Positions 39,869 to 48,384 of a DNA stretch of 56,773 nt are shown here, in pieces. Position 1 is the stretch's first letter, and every line of letters starts with the position of its first letter. Below the pieces are notes generated by a model. The model searched no databases. It saw nothing but the letters and a program-made list of their open reading frames with translations, and was not told the DNA's origin. The DNA lies in the NCBI GenBank assembly GCA_014332745.1, contig JACONL010000006.1:36218-92990 (forward strand). The letters run 5' to 3'. The position numbers and the translations under genes are program-made. This stretch comes from Alphaproteobacteria bacterium GM7ARS4. GTDB lineage: Bacteria > Pseudomonadota > Alphaproteobacteria > GM7ARS4.

Positions 39869-39900
39869 TATATATGGCCTATCTTGAGTCTATATATGGC
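39869..39900. repeat. Direct repeat TATATATGGC in the rpiB/MaoC divergent gap
   Basis: Two exact copies of TATATATGGC start at 39869 and 39891, 22 bp apart, about two helical turns. They overlap possible minus-strand promoter elements (TTTACA, 16 bp, TAGACT) upstream of rpiB. They could be operator half-sites. No regulator gene is adjacent. Confidence 0.4.
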
Positions 39901-39966
39901 ATAAGACGTGTAAAACACTAGAATAAACCATGTCCCTTGCGTAAAAAAGAGGTAAACCTTGACAGG

Positions 39967-40389
39967 ATGACGATGGCACAAGACCGAGACCTTTTCCCCC
40001 AATTCACTATCGGACAAACGGCATCACGCGACAATACCGTCGAGCGACAGCATATAGAGCAATTTGCCCGCGTCAGTGGCGACCATAACCCTCTCCATAC
40101 CCATGAGGATTTTGCAAAAAAGACACGCTTCAAGGGCATTATCGCCCACGGCATGCTCACAGCGTCCTTTATCTCTGCTGTTATCGGCAATGACTTACCG
40201 GGGGCGGGATGTGTCTATGTCAGTCAAAGTCTCTCTTTCAAAGCCCCCGTGCGTATCGGTGACACGGTGAAGAGCCTCGTGACGATCACCCATATCGACG
40301 AGAAAAAACGCCTTCTCCGTCTCCATACCCAATGCTCGGTCGAGAACCATGTCGTCCTCGATGGCACTGCCGTCATCTATATCCCGTAG
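39967..40389 (+). CDS. MaoC-like (R)-specific enoyl-CoA hydratase
   Basis: A 140-residue hot-dog fold hydratase. FARVSGDHNPLHTHEDFAKKT and the following FKGIIAHGMLTASFIS contain the Asp/His hydratase motif of PhaJ/MaoC proteins. It would hydrate crotonyl-CoA to (R)-3-hydroxybutyryl-CoA or the reverse. That reaction could feed crotonyl-CoA into the ethylmalonyl-CoA pathway, but other roles, such as polyhydroxyalkanoate supply, are equally possible. An AAAGAGG sequence lies 14 bp before the ATG at 39967; a TTG at 39937 is less likely. It precedes ribF in the same direction. Confidence 0.87.
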   Translation: MTMAQDRDLFPQFTIGQTASRDNTVERQHIEQFARVSGDHNPLHTHEDFAKKTRFKGIIAHGMLTASFISAVIGNDLPGAGCVYVSQSLSFKAPVRIGDTVKSLVTITHIDEKKRLLRLHTQCSVENHVVLDGTAVIYIP

Positions 40390-40412
40390 TATAACACACA
40401 TATATATATGTC

Positions 40413-41405
40413 ATGTCCTCATTGACTCTTGTGAGAGATATTGACACGCTCCCCCCGACTCTCAAAGGGGGGGTTGTCGTCATGGGCAATTTTGATGGCA
40501 TGCATCGAGGACATCAAGCCCTCTTACACAAAGCCAGTGCTTTAGCGCGCGCCACGTCATGTCCGCTCATCATGCTGACATTTGAACCCCATCCGCGCCA
40601 ATTATTCAACAAAACAGAACCCTCTTTCCGCCTCATGCCCCTGACAGCGAAGATAGCGTGCCTACAGCAATTCAACGCCACCTGTGGTCTTGCCCTCAAA
40701 GCCGTCATTGCCTTGCGTTTTACCCATCGTTTAGCGTCCATGCGCGCACAAGACTTCATCCAATCGATTCTCTGTCATGCATTACGCACAACCCATGTCT
40801 TCACAGGAAGAGACTTTCGATTTGGCAAGCAACGTCTTGGCGACCGCCATATGCTCGCTGCGTGCCATGCGTTTTCCTATCATGCCATCGATATCGTCAC
40901 CATGTCTGATGACGAGACGCGCGTCTCCTCCTCCCTCTTACGCGCATGGATTGCGGCAGGGGATGTCGAACGGGCGACTCCCTTTCTCCACCGCCCATGG
41001 ACATGGCGTGGCCATGTGATACGGGGAGCACAAAGAGGCCGTAAGATTGGCTTTCCCACAGCGAATATGCGTCCGCCTCGCCATAGTCTTCAACCCCCCT
41101 ACGGGGTCTATATCGTCAAGACGCGCGTTCCCTCTCTCCAACCAGAAGGATGGTTGCCTGCCATCGCCAATATCGGCATGCGCCCGACGTTCCAAGGGAC
41201 CATGCCTCTCCTAGAAACGCATATCCTTGATGACACCGTGGCGGCATCACTTCCTCCCCTTTACGGACATATCATGTATACGTCCTTTATCTCTTTCTTA
41301 CGCCAAGAGCGCGCCTTTCCATCGCCTCATGCGTTGCAACAGCGCTTACAAAAGGATTGTGAACAAGCACGCCTTTTCTGGTATCATCATGCCGAGTCTC
41401 TCTGA
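40413..41405 (+). CDS. ribF: Bifunctional riboflavin kinase/FAD synthetase RibF
   Basis: Converts riboflavin to FMN and FAD. The 330-residue chain has the nucleotidyltransferase domain first (VVMGNFDGMHRGHQALL with the HxGH-type motif, and FTGRDFRFGKQRLG) and then the flavokinase domain (HVIRGAQRGRKIGFPTANM, ANIGMRPTF). It starts 23 bp after the MaoC gene and is followed after 12 bp by ileS, an order often found in proteobacteria. It uses the product of the rib genes on the other strand. Confidence 0.95.
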   Translation: MSSLTLVRDIDTLPPTLKGGVVVMGNFDGMHRGHQALLHKASALARATSCPLIMLTFEPHPRQLFNKTEPSFRLMPLTAKIACLQQFNATCGLALKAVIALRFTHRLASMRAQDFIQSILCHALRTTHVFTGRDFRFGKQRLGDRHMLAACHAFSYHAIDIVTMSDDETRVSSSLLRAWIAAGDVERATPFLHRPWTWRGHVIRGAQRGRKIGFPTANMRPPRHSLQPPYGVYIVKTRVPSLQPEGWLPAIANIGMRPTFQGTMPLLETHILDDTVAASLPPLYGHIMYTSFISFLRQERAFPSPHALQQRLQKDCEQARLFWYHHAESL

Positions 41406-41417
41406 CACACCTACGGT

Positions 41418-44279
41418 ATGATGGCACAAAAACACTCGTTCCACCTTTTTCTGCCGCGCACATCCTTCCCCATGAAGGCTCAATTGCCGAAAACAGAACC
41501 GCACAGGCTCAAACGTTGGCAGAAGAGTCCTGTGACACGTTCCCCCTCACCCACAGCACAGCGTTTTACCCTCCATGATGGGCCACCCTATGCCAACGGA
41601 CATCTCCATATGGGGCATGCGCTCAATAAGATTCTGAAAGACATCGTCAACCGACAAAAACAACAGGATGGATTTTTTACCCATTTTGTCCCGGGGTGGG
41701 ATTGCCACGGGTTGCCCATCGAGTGGAAAGTAGAAGAAGAGCTGAAAAAACAAGGGATTGATAAAAGCGCGCTCGACATATTGACATTTCGACGACACTG
41801 CCGTGCCTATGCCCAAAAGTGGATAGACATCCAAAAAGAAGAATTTCAGCGTCTTGGTGTCCAAGGCGATTGGGCTCACGCCTATCACACTATGTCGCCA
41901 AAAAATGAGGCTGCTATTGCCCGTGAATTCGCGTCCTTTGTCCTCAATGGCTATGTCTATCGAGGGACACGCCCTGTCATGTGGTCGGTGGTAGAGCAAA
42001 CGGCTCTTTCTGATGCGGAAATAGACTATAAGGAACATCGCTCCACCACAGCGACGGTGCGCTTTCCCATTCACCATGCGCCCTTCAACGCCCTGATGGG
42101 TACGTCCGCCATCATCTGGACGACAACGCCTTGGACTCTGCCAGCAAACCGCGCCATTGCCTATGGCGATACCATCGATTACAGCGTGATAGAAGTCGAT
42201 AAGGTTGGCGAGAACAGCCTCGCCTCGCCGGGGGAGCGCCTCCTCCTCGCCCAAAGGCGTATCAGCGCCATCACCCAGCATGCCCATATCACCGATTACC
42301 ACGTCCTCCTCACCATCAAGGGAGAAGCCTTGCGTGGCGCCATCGCCCATCATCCCTTAGCCTCATGTGGTTATCCCTTTCCCGTGCCTATGCTTGCCGC
42401 CAATTTTGTGGATACAGAGACAGGAACGGGGCTTGTCCATATCGCCCCGAGTCATGGCGATGACGACTTTCAGCTCAGTACACAGCACGGGATAGAAGCG
42501 CCTGAGACGGTTCTCCGTGATGGCACATATGCTCCTTCCATTCCGCTCTTTGCGGGACAGCATGTCTTCAAGGCGGACAAGCCTATCATGGAGTCGCTCC
42601 GTGAACATCACGCGCTCTTGATACAAGGCACGCTCCGCCACAGCTATCCCCACTCTTGGCGGTCGGGGAAGCCTCTTATTTTTCGCGTCACGCCCCAATG
42701 GTTCATCAACATGGAACATCACGGGTTGCGAGAAAAAGCCATCCGCGCCATTAAGGAGGACATCACATGGTATCCCCCTACTGGTCAAGCGCGTATCCTC
42801 TCTATGGTCTCCCAACGCCCTGATTGGTGTGTCTCACGCCAACGTCTTTGGGGTGTTCCTCTATGCCTCTTTACCCATAAGGACACGGGGGATCTCTTGT
42901 GCGACGCCCACGTTACAGAGCGTATCTTAAAGGCGATGGAAAAAGACGGTGCTGATTGCTGGTTTGATGGCGACCCACGCCGATTTATAGCGCCAGACTA
43001 TGACCCACAAGAATACGACTATGAAAACGACATCCTCGACGTATGGTTCGACTCAGGGGCAACCCATGCCTATGCCCTCACCCCCCATACCCACCAATGG
43101 CCGGCGGATTTGTATCTAGAGGGGTCAGACCAACATCGCGGGTGGTTTCAATCATCCCTCTTGGAAGGGTGCGGGACAAGAGGCAAAGCGCCCTATAAAA
43201 ATGTCCTCACCCACGGCTTTGTCCTCGACCAAAAAGGGTATAAAATGTCAAAATCCGCTGGTGATGCCCTCTCGCCACAAAAGATTATAGACCGTTTTGG
43301 CGCTGATGTGTTGAGGCTATGGGTTGCCATGTCCGATTCGAGCACAGACCTACGTATAGGCGAGTCCATCATCCAAAGCCACGTGGACAACTATCGTCGC
43401 CTACGCCATTGTTTTCGCTTTATTCTTGGCACTCTAGGACACCACACCATCAATAAACAACCATGGACAACATTACCGGCCATCGAGCGTTTCATCCTCC
43501 ATCAATTGGCCCATCTAGAGGCTCTCCATAAAGAGCTGTGCTCTCGCTATCGCCTTGCCTCCTTTTATACCCAATTGCACCATTTCTGTACGACCGATAT
43601 ATCGGCCTTCTATTTTGACATACGCAAGGATTGCCTCTATTGCGACCCGTGGGACTCACCGAAGCGCCATGCGGCCTTGCAAACGCTGGACATCCTCTTC
43701 CTCTGTTTGCAACGCTGGCTCTCACCCGTCCTCTGTTTCACATGCGATGAAGCATGGGAAGCTTACTGTCAGCAACAGGGAAAACCCTATGATCATGCGC
43801 ACAACAACATCATGCCCCATGCCGACCCCGCATGGCATGACACGACACTAGAAACAACATGGAAGCATATACGCACCATACGGCGCGTCATCACCCATGC
43901 CCTAGAACGAGCCCGTGAATCCAACCTTTTAGGCTCGAGTCTAGAGGCAGACGTGTCGGTTTTTCTCGACAAGGATTTTGCCGATGTAGAGAGCCTCAAA
44001 ACCCTACAGGCTGTTGATTGGGCGGAAATCGCCATCGTCTCATCCTGTTGCCTCACGCTCACCCACGAGCAGAAGGATGGGTATCGCATGGAGGATGTCG
44101 CAGGCGTCTCTGTCGTCGTACGCCGCCATCGTGGCGTCAAATGCCCTCGTTGTTGGCAATATATCACAGTCGATAAGGGCAACACCCTCCCCCACGGCCT
44201 ATGCCCACGCTGTGTGCTGGCAGAGGAAAAAAATCGACCCTTCTTCACATCACAAGCCCAAAAGCGTGCCATGCCATGA
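41418..44279 (+). CDS. ileS: Isoleucyl-tRNA synthetase IleS
   Basis: A class I aminoacyl-tRNA synthetase charging tRNA-Ile. The 953-residue protein has the HIGH motif as HLHMGH near residues 61-66 and KMSKS at 609-613. The editing (CP1) domain contains WTTTPWTLPANRAIA, and a C-terminal zinc finger carries CPRC motifs (KCPRCWQY and GLCPRC). Length is normal for the bacterial, zinc-containing type. The stop overlaps the lspA start by 4 bp (ATGA). Confidence 0.97.
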   Translation: MMAQKHSFHLFLPRTSFPMKAQLPKTEPHRLKRWQKSPVTRSPSPTAQRFTLHDGPPYANGHLHMGHALNKILKDIVNRQKQQDGFFTHFVPGWDCHGLPIEWKVEEELKKQGIDKSALDILTFRRHCRAYAQKWIDIQKEEFQRLGVQGDWAHAYHTMSPKNEAAIAREFASFVLNGYVYRGTRPVMWSVVEQTALSDAEIDYKEHRSTTATVRFPIHHAPFNALMGTSAIIWTTTPWTLPANRAIAYGDTIDYSVIEVDKVGENSLASPGERLLLAQRRISAITQHAHITDYHVLLTIKGEALRGAIAHHPLASCGYPFPVPMLAANFVDTETGTGLVHIAPSHGDDDFQLSTQHGIEAPETVLRDGTYAPSIPLFAGQHVFKADKPIMESLREHHALLIQGTLRHSYPHSWRSGKPLIFRVTPQWFINMEHHGLREKAIRAIKEDITWYPPTGQARILSMVSQRPDWCVSRQRLWGVPLCLFTHKDTGDLLCDAHVTERILKAMEKDGADCWFDGDPRRFIAPDYDPQEYDYENDILDVWFDSGATHAYALTPHTHQWPADLYLEGSDQHRGWFQSSLLEGCGTRGKAPYKNVLTHGFVLDQKGYKMSKSAGDALSPQKIIDRFGADVLRLWVAMSDSSTDLRIGESIIQSHVDNYRRLRHCFRFILGTLGHHTINKQPWTTLPAIERFILHQLAHLEALHKELCSRYRLASFYTQLHHFCTTDISAFYFDIRKDCLYCDPWDSPKRHAALQTLDILFLCLQRWLSPVLCFTCDEAWEAYCQQQGKPYDHAHNNIMPHADPAWHDTTLETTWKHIRTIRRVITHALERARESNLLGSSLEADVSVFLDKDFADVESLKTLQAVDWAEIAIVSSCCLTLTHEQKDGYRMEDVAGVSVVVRRHRGVKCPRCWQYITVDKGNTLPHGLCPRCVLAEEKNRPFFTSQAQKRAMP

Positions 44280-44785
44280 TGACCCCTCTGACACACAGAC
44301 GCTATGGCGCGATTCATGGCGTGATAGCACTAGGCATAGCGGGGGGAGTCGTGGTGGCAGACTATATCAGCAAAGTCCTTATTCTCGAGACATTCCTTCC
44401 CCGTCCCTTCATGGCGATAGACGTCTTTCCCCATGTCGACTTTGTCTTCGTCTTAAATCGGGGTGTGAGTTTTGGCATGCTGGCACAATGGGCGATTCCC
44501 CCGTGGGCGTTGGGCGCTTTTGCGTGGGGGGCAGCCTTGGGACTCATCCTGTGGGCAGCCATGCAACGGCACAAACCCTTCGTCTATGCCCTCGCCATGA
44601 TCGCTGGCGGCGCGTTTGGCAACGGCATGGATAGATTCCTCTATGGCGCTGTCGTTGACTTCATCGATGTCACCTTATGGGGAGGGTATCACTGGCCAGC
44701 CTTTAACATTGCCGACACCGCTATCACATGCGGCGCGCTCCTGTTCGTCATCCACGACATACGTATGCGTCACACCAAACACTAA
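44276..44785 (+). CDS. lspA: Lipoprotein signal peptidase LspA
   Basis: Cleaves signal peptides of prolipoproteins in the inner membrane. From the ATG at 44276 it has 169 residues and four predicted membrane helices. NRGVSFGM, GGAFGNGMDRFLYGAVVDFIDV and FNIADTAI carry the two catalytic Asp residues. In related genomes a BamF-like lipoprotein gene and two M16 proteases follow; here the CRISPR-Cas locus lies between. The frame upstream of 44276 belongs to the ileS overlap. Confidence 0.95.
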   Translation: MMTPLTHRRYGAIHGVIALGIAGGVVVADYISKVLILETFLPRPFMAIDVFPHVDFVFVLNRGVSFGMLAQWAIPPWALGAFAWGAALGLILWAAMQRHKPFVYALAMIAGGAFGNGMDRFLYGAVVDFIDVTLWGGYHWPAFNIADTAITCGALLFVIHDIRMRHTKH

Positions 44786-44814
44786 TGCGCGCCGCCCGAA
44801 GGGGCGGCGCGCAT
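44785..44814. terminator. 13-bp GC-rich hairpin ending lspA and tracrRNA
   Basis: ATGCGCGCCGCCC (44785-44797) and its exact complement (44802-44814) enclose a 4-nt loop, GAAG. It starts at the last base of the lspA stop codon and forms the 3' end of the tracrRNA on the other strand. No T-run follows on either side, so it may be a structural 3' hairpin rather than an efficient intrinsic terminator. Confidence 0.55.
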
Positions 44815-44946
44815 AGACTCCAGGGACCAGAGCAATGTCGGATGGAGCGCCGTACGGAGGCCCCGAAGGGATGCTCATGCCTCACTTATCATAGCAACCA
44901 TTCAACATAATTTTGCAATTATTGGTTGTTCCCACACGGAAGCTAA
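44785..44946 (-). ncRNA. tracrRNA of the type II-C CRISPR system
   Basis: The minus strand between lspA and cas9 carries an anti-repeat split into two arms. The 5' arm CCGTGTGGGAA (44929-44939) pairs with the repeat's 3' side. The 3' arm GAATGG (44898-44903), TT, GCTATGAT (44888-44895) pairs with its 5' side, leaving a TT/TT internal loop and one G-U pair. Between the arms is a hairpin at 44903-44928. After the anti-repeat come ATAAG, a small stem (GAGGC/GCCTC around CCCTTCGGGG), further stems, and a 13-bp GC-rich hairpin (44785-44814) that probably ends the RNA although no U-tract follows. The core TTGCTATGATAAG resembles the Neisseria tracrRNA core. Ends are predicted, not measured. Confidence 0.85.
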
Positions 44947-44952
44947 GGTATG

Positions 44953-44981
44953 AGTATAGTAACAATCCAACAGAACGTCAA
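44953..44981 (-). promoter_or_regulatory. tracrRNA promoter
   Basis: On the minus strand -35 TTGACG (44976-44981) and -10 TATACT (44953-44958) are exactly 17 bp apart. Transcription would start about 44946, at the beginning of the anti-repeat. The -10 hexamer is the same as that at the end of each CRISPR repeat. It lies between the two candidate cas9 start codons. Confidence 0.75.
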
Positions 44982-45006
44982 GGATTATTTCAAGGCAGAT
45001 AGACCC

Positions 45007-48000
45007 ATGTTACGCATTCTAGGGTTAGACATCGGCATTGCCTCTATAGGCTTTGCCCTCATCGAGATGGAGGAAAAGGGAGGAGAGACAGGCGCAATTC
45101 TCTGTTGCAATTCCCATATCTTTTCCAAGGCAGAACAACCGAAAACGGGAGAGTCGCTCGCTGCCCCACGGCGGCTGGCGCGTATCACACGCCGCCGCCT
45201 CTCTCGGCGCAGCCAACGGATAGAGCAGTTACGCCGCCTCCTACAAGAGCATGGCTGGACTGATTTAGGCATGTATGACGACAAGATCACAGAGCCAGAG
45301 AGGTCAAAGATAAACCCGTGGGCATTACGGGTGAAAGGGCTGAGCCAACCTCTCGAGAAAGGCGAGCTTGCCACCGTCTTAGGCCATCTCTGTAAATATC
45401 GAGGCTTCCGCTCCACCGCTAAAGCCAGTGAAGAAGAGAAAGCCCTCAAAGAAGAGAGCAAAAAGAAGAGCAAGGAAGGGAAAAGCGAAGATGACGAAGA
45501 GCGTCATAAGATGCTGGAAGCAACAGCAGCATTGTTCAAGGAGCTCGAAAAGCACGGCATCACCTATGGGCAATATATTGCGCGCAAAATGGAGGAAGGG
45601 GAGAAAAAAGGTGGAGAGAGAATACGCAACACGACAGGCAATTACCACCATACGCCCTTACGCGAAAAAATGATTTTGGTGGAGCTCAAGAAAATATGGA
45701 CGGCGCAAAAAGAAACATTCAACAACCATGCCCTCACGGATGACCTCTATAGGAAAGTCCATGCGCTCATATGGGAGCAACGCCCCATCAAAGGCGTTAG
45801 CAAGATGGTCGGGCCATGTGTGTTTTACCCAAAGGAAAAGCGCGCCGCAAAACATGCGCCCTCCGCCGAGGAATTCGTGGCATGGTCGTCCATGAACAAT
45901 CATAAGATACGCCAAGATGATGGTGGCGAGAGAGACATCACCCTCGATGAACGTCTTGCCCTCTATGAAAAAGCCATCACCTCGAAGAGTGGCATTGTCA
46001 CATACGCCCAAGCGCGCAGAATACTCGATATGGAGGAAAATGACCAATTCAACCTCTTGAACTACAGGCAGAAACCCAAGCGCAAAAAGAAGGACGAGAA
46101 AAAAGGACAAGAGGAGGTGGAAGGCGTCGAAGACTTTCAAACGACCGTCAAACGTCTTGAGGAAAAGCCCCTTGTGTCTCTGAAGGGAACGGTCACGATG
46201 CGCGCCCTCTTCGAGACGCATGCGCCCTCATTATGGCACAAGGTGCACGAAGAAGACCCGCAAGCGTTGGATACCATCGCCAGCATCCTCGCCTTCGAAA
46301 AAGATGAAGCGAAAAGAGAAGACAAACTCAAAAAACAGCCATGTCTTGCAGACCAATCCAGCCTTGTGCAAGCTCTCGGTGAAGAGATTGATGATTTCAC
46401 GGGCACCATCAATCTCTCAGGCAAGGCATGCCGTGAACTCATCCCCCGTCTGAGGGAGGGACTGACATACAAAGAGGCATGCGAGGAAGCAGGCATGACA
46501 GAAGCCCACAAGAAGCGCGACAAGACCGATGATGGCAAGCGCATACCGCCCTTTGACCCCACCCGCAATCCCGTGGTGGACAGAGCATTGGCGGAAACAC
46601 GCAAAGTCATCCATGCCATCGTGCGGTGCTATTGCGACAACAAGATCAGCAATATCGACAGAATCCATATCGAGCTAGCGCGGGACATCCATAGCGCCAA
46701 AGAACGCCGTGAGATCGAGATACAAAACAGAAAAAACGAAGCGCGTAACAAACAAGCCAGGGAAAAAGCAGAGGAAATCTTCGGCCCTTTACATGAGAAC
46801 GACCCACGTATTTACAAATATCGACTATGGGACGAACAGCAACGCCGTTGCCTTTATTCAGGGGACACGATCAGCGGAGAAGACCTCAAGAATGAAGGGA
46901 GAACCGAGATAGACCATGCCCTTCCTCTCAGTCAGTCCTTCGATAACAGCCATTCGAATAAGGTGCTGTGCTTTACCAAAGCAAATCAAGACAAGGGTAA
47001 CAGGACACCCTATGAATGGCTTGGCGGGGAAGACGACAGCGAAGAATGGCAAAAATTTACCCACCTCGTGTCGAGATGTGTGAAAGCAGGCCTGATGTCA
47101 ATACATAAGAAGAAAAAATTGCTGACAAAGCACGTGGATAGGGATGGCTGGCTAGAGCGTTCCCTCAATAACACCCGCTATATGGCGCGCGTTCTGTCTC
47201 AACATCTTCGGGACTATCTCCCCAGACGAGAAGGCAATAAAGACAGGGTGCAGGTGAGGAAGGGTTACCACACATCCTTATTGCGTCAAAGATGGGGGCT
47301 CAATTTTGATAAAAAGGACAAACAAACAGACAAGAAACAACGGGATGACAACCGCCATCACGCCATAGATGCCCTTGTTGTCGCCGCCTCCACCCAATCT
47401 ATGGTGCAAAGAGTAGCAGAATGGAAGCGCCGCGCAAGAAAAGACGACCCGTTACGTTTCGCGCATCCCCCGTGGCCTCGTTTCCGTGAGGATACGAAGG
47501 CACAACGTGAAAAAATGTTGGTCCATCATCGCCCAGAACGCAAATATACAGGCGAAATCCATGAGGAAACCATAAAATCCATACGCCACGACAAGGAGAG
47601 CGGCACCACCTATACGGTAGAGAGACGCCCTCTCCATAAATTGACGGAGAAAAGCCTCAAGCATATCGTTGGGGTGCGTATGGAAGGTGATAAGGTGAAG
47701 GGACATAACGCATGGCTCTACGAACTGCTGAAGGAACGCTTGGAGGCTCATAGAGACCCTACAACGAAAAAGGTTGACCTCAAAAAGGCTTTCGGCGACC
47801 CCAAAAATCCCCTCTACCTACAGAAGAAGAATGGCAGTCAAGGGCCCATCATCCGTTCCGTACGCCTACGTACCGATGAAAAGACGTGGATTCCCGTACG
47901 GCGAGGTAAAGGAGACAACATCAAAGAAGGGGCCGCTCAACATGGGGCGATGGTGCGAGTCGATGTGTATCATGGCAAGGACGAAGGCTATCGCCTCTGT

Positions 48001-48384
48001 CCCGTCTATCTGTGGGACGTCACGCAAGGACAGCTCCCCACAAAACTCATTATCAACGGTAAAGAGGAAAAAGATTGGGACAGCATCGACCCCCAAAAAC
48101 ACACATTCCTTTTCTCCCTCCATTCCAGAGATTTCGTCCGCATCACCAAGAAAACAGGGGAGGTCGTGCAGGGCTACTATTGCGGCACAGATAGAGCTAC
48201 GGGAGTTATCGCCCTTCTTGACCCCAAGGCGAGCACACAGACGACAACAAAGGGCGATGACCAAACTGTTTATAGGGTTGGTGTCAAAACCCTGCTGCGG
48301 ATACAAAAATTCCATGTGGATTACTTTGGTAACATGGTAGAGGAGAAGGAGAGAGAGGGGAAGAAGCCTCGTGACTTAGCGTGA
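45007..48384 (+). CDS. cas9: Cas9, type II-C RNA-guided endonuclease
   Basis: An 1125-residue dual-RNA-guided DNA nuclease close in layout to Neisseria Cas9. RuvC-I is ILGLDIGIASIGFA with Asp8; an Arg-rich bridge helix spans about 54-83; RuvC-II has IELARD with Glu556; the HNH domain has Asp636, His637 and Asn660; RuvC-III has HHAID with His785 and Asp788. All catalytic residues are therefore present. The C-terminal PAM-interacting region (IIRSVRL, VRVDVYHGKDEGY, FLFSLHSRDFVRI) resembles the Neisseria one. Two Lys/Glu-rich insertions (about residues 137-165 and 360-380) are unusual. ATG 45007 is preferred over 44950, which would overlap the tracrRNA promoter and lacks a usable Shine-Dalgarno. 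Confidence 0.96.
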   Translation: MLRILGLDIGIASIGFALIEMEEKGGETGAILCCNSHIFSKAEQPKTGESLAAPRRLARITRRRLSRRSQRIEQLRRLLQEHGWTDLGMYDDKITEPERSKINPWALRVKGLSQPLEKGELATVLGHLCKYRGFRSTAKASEEEKALKEESKKKSKEGKSEDDEERHKMLEATAALFKELEKHGITYGQYIARKMEEGEKKGGERIRNTTGNYHHTPLREKMILVELKKIWTAQKETFNNHALTDDLYRKVHALIWEQRPIKGVSKMVGPCVFYPKEKRAAKHAPSAEEFVAWSSMNNHKIRQDDGGERDITLDERLALYEKAITSKSGIVTYAQARRILDMEENDQFNLLNYRQKPKRKKKDEKKGQEEVEGVEDFQTTVKRLEEKPLVSLKGTVTMRALFETHAPSLWHKVHEEDPQALDTIASILAFEKDEAKREDKLKKQPCLADQSSLVQALGEEIDDFTGTINLSGKACRELIPRLREGLTYKEACEEAGMTEAHKKRDKTDDGKRIPPFDPTRNPVVDRALAETRKVIHAIVRCYCDNKISNIDRIHIELARDIHSAKERREIEIQNRKNEARNKQAREKAEEIFGPLHENDPRIYKYRLWDEQQRRCLYSGDTISGEDLKNEGRTEIDHALPLSQSFDNSHSNKVLCFTKANQDKGNRTPYEWLGGEDDSEEWQKFTHLVSRCVKAGLMSIHKKKKLLTKHVDRDGWLERSLNNTRYMARVLSQHLRDYLPRREGNKDRVQVRKGYHTSLLRQRWGLNFDKKDKQTDKKQRDDNRHHAIDALVVAASTQSMVQRVAEWKRRARKDDPLRFAHPPWPRFREDTKAQREKMLVHHRPERKYTGEIHEETIKSIRHDKESGTTYTVERRPLHKLTEKSLKHIVGVRMEGDKVKGHNAWLYELLKERLEAHRDPTTKKVDLKKAFGDPKNPLYLQKKNGSQGPIIRSVRLRTDEKTWIPVRRGKGDNIKEGAAQHGAMVRVDVYHGKDEGYRLCPVYLWDVTQGQLPTKLIINGKEEKDWDSIDPQKHTFLFSLHSRDFVRITKKTGEVVQGYYCGTDRATGVIALLDPKASTQTTTKGDDQTVYRVGVKTLLRIQKFHVDYFGNMVEEKEREGKKPRDLA

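Noticed and set aside
44201-44275. Upstream extension of lspA
   Set aside because: Overlaps the ileS C-terminus out of frame; the ATGA overlap start gives the normal LspA N-terminus.
44955-44960. TATAGT as the cas9 promoter -10
   Set aside because: No acceptable -35 lies at 16-18 bp on the plus strand, and the TG is one base out of register for an extended -10; kept only as a comment.
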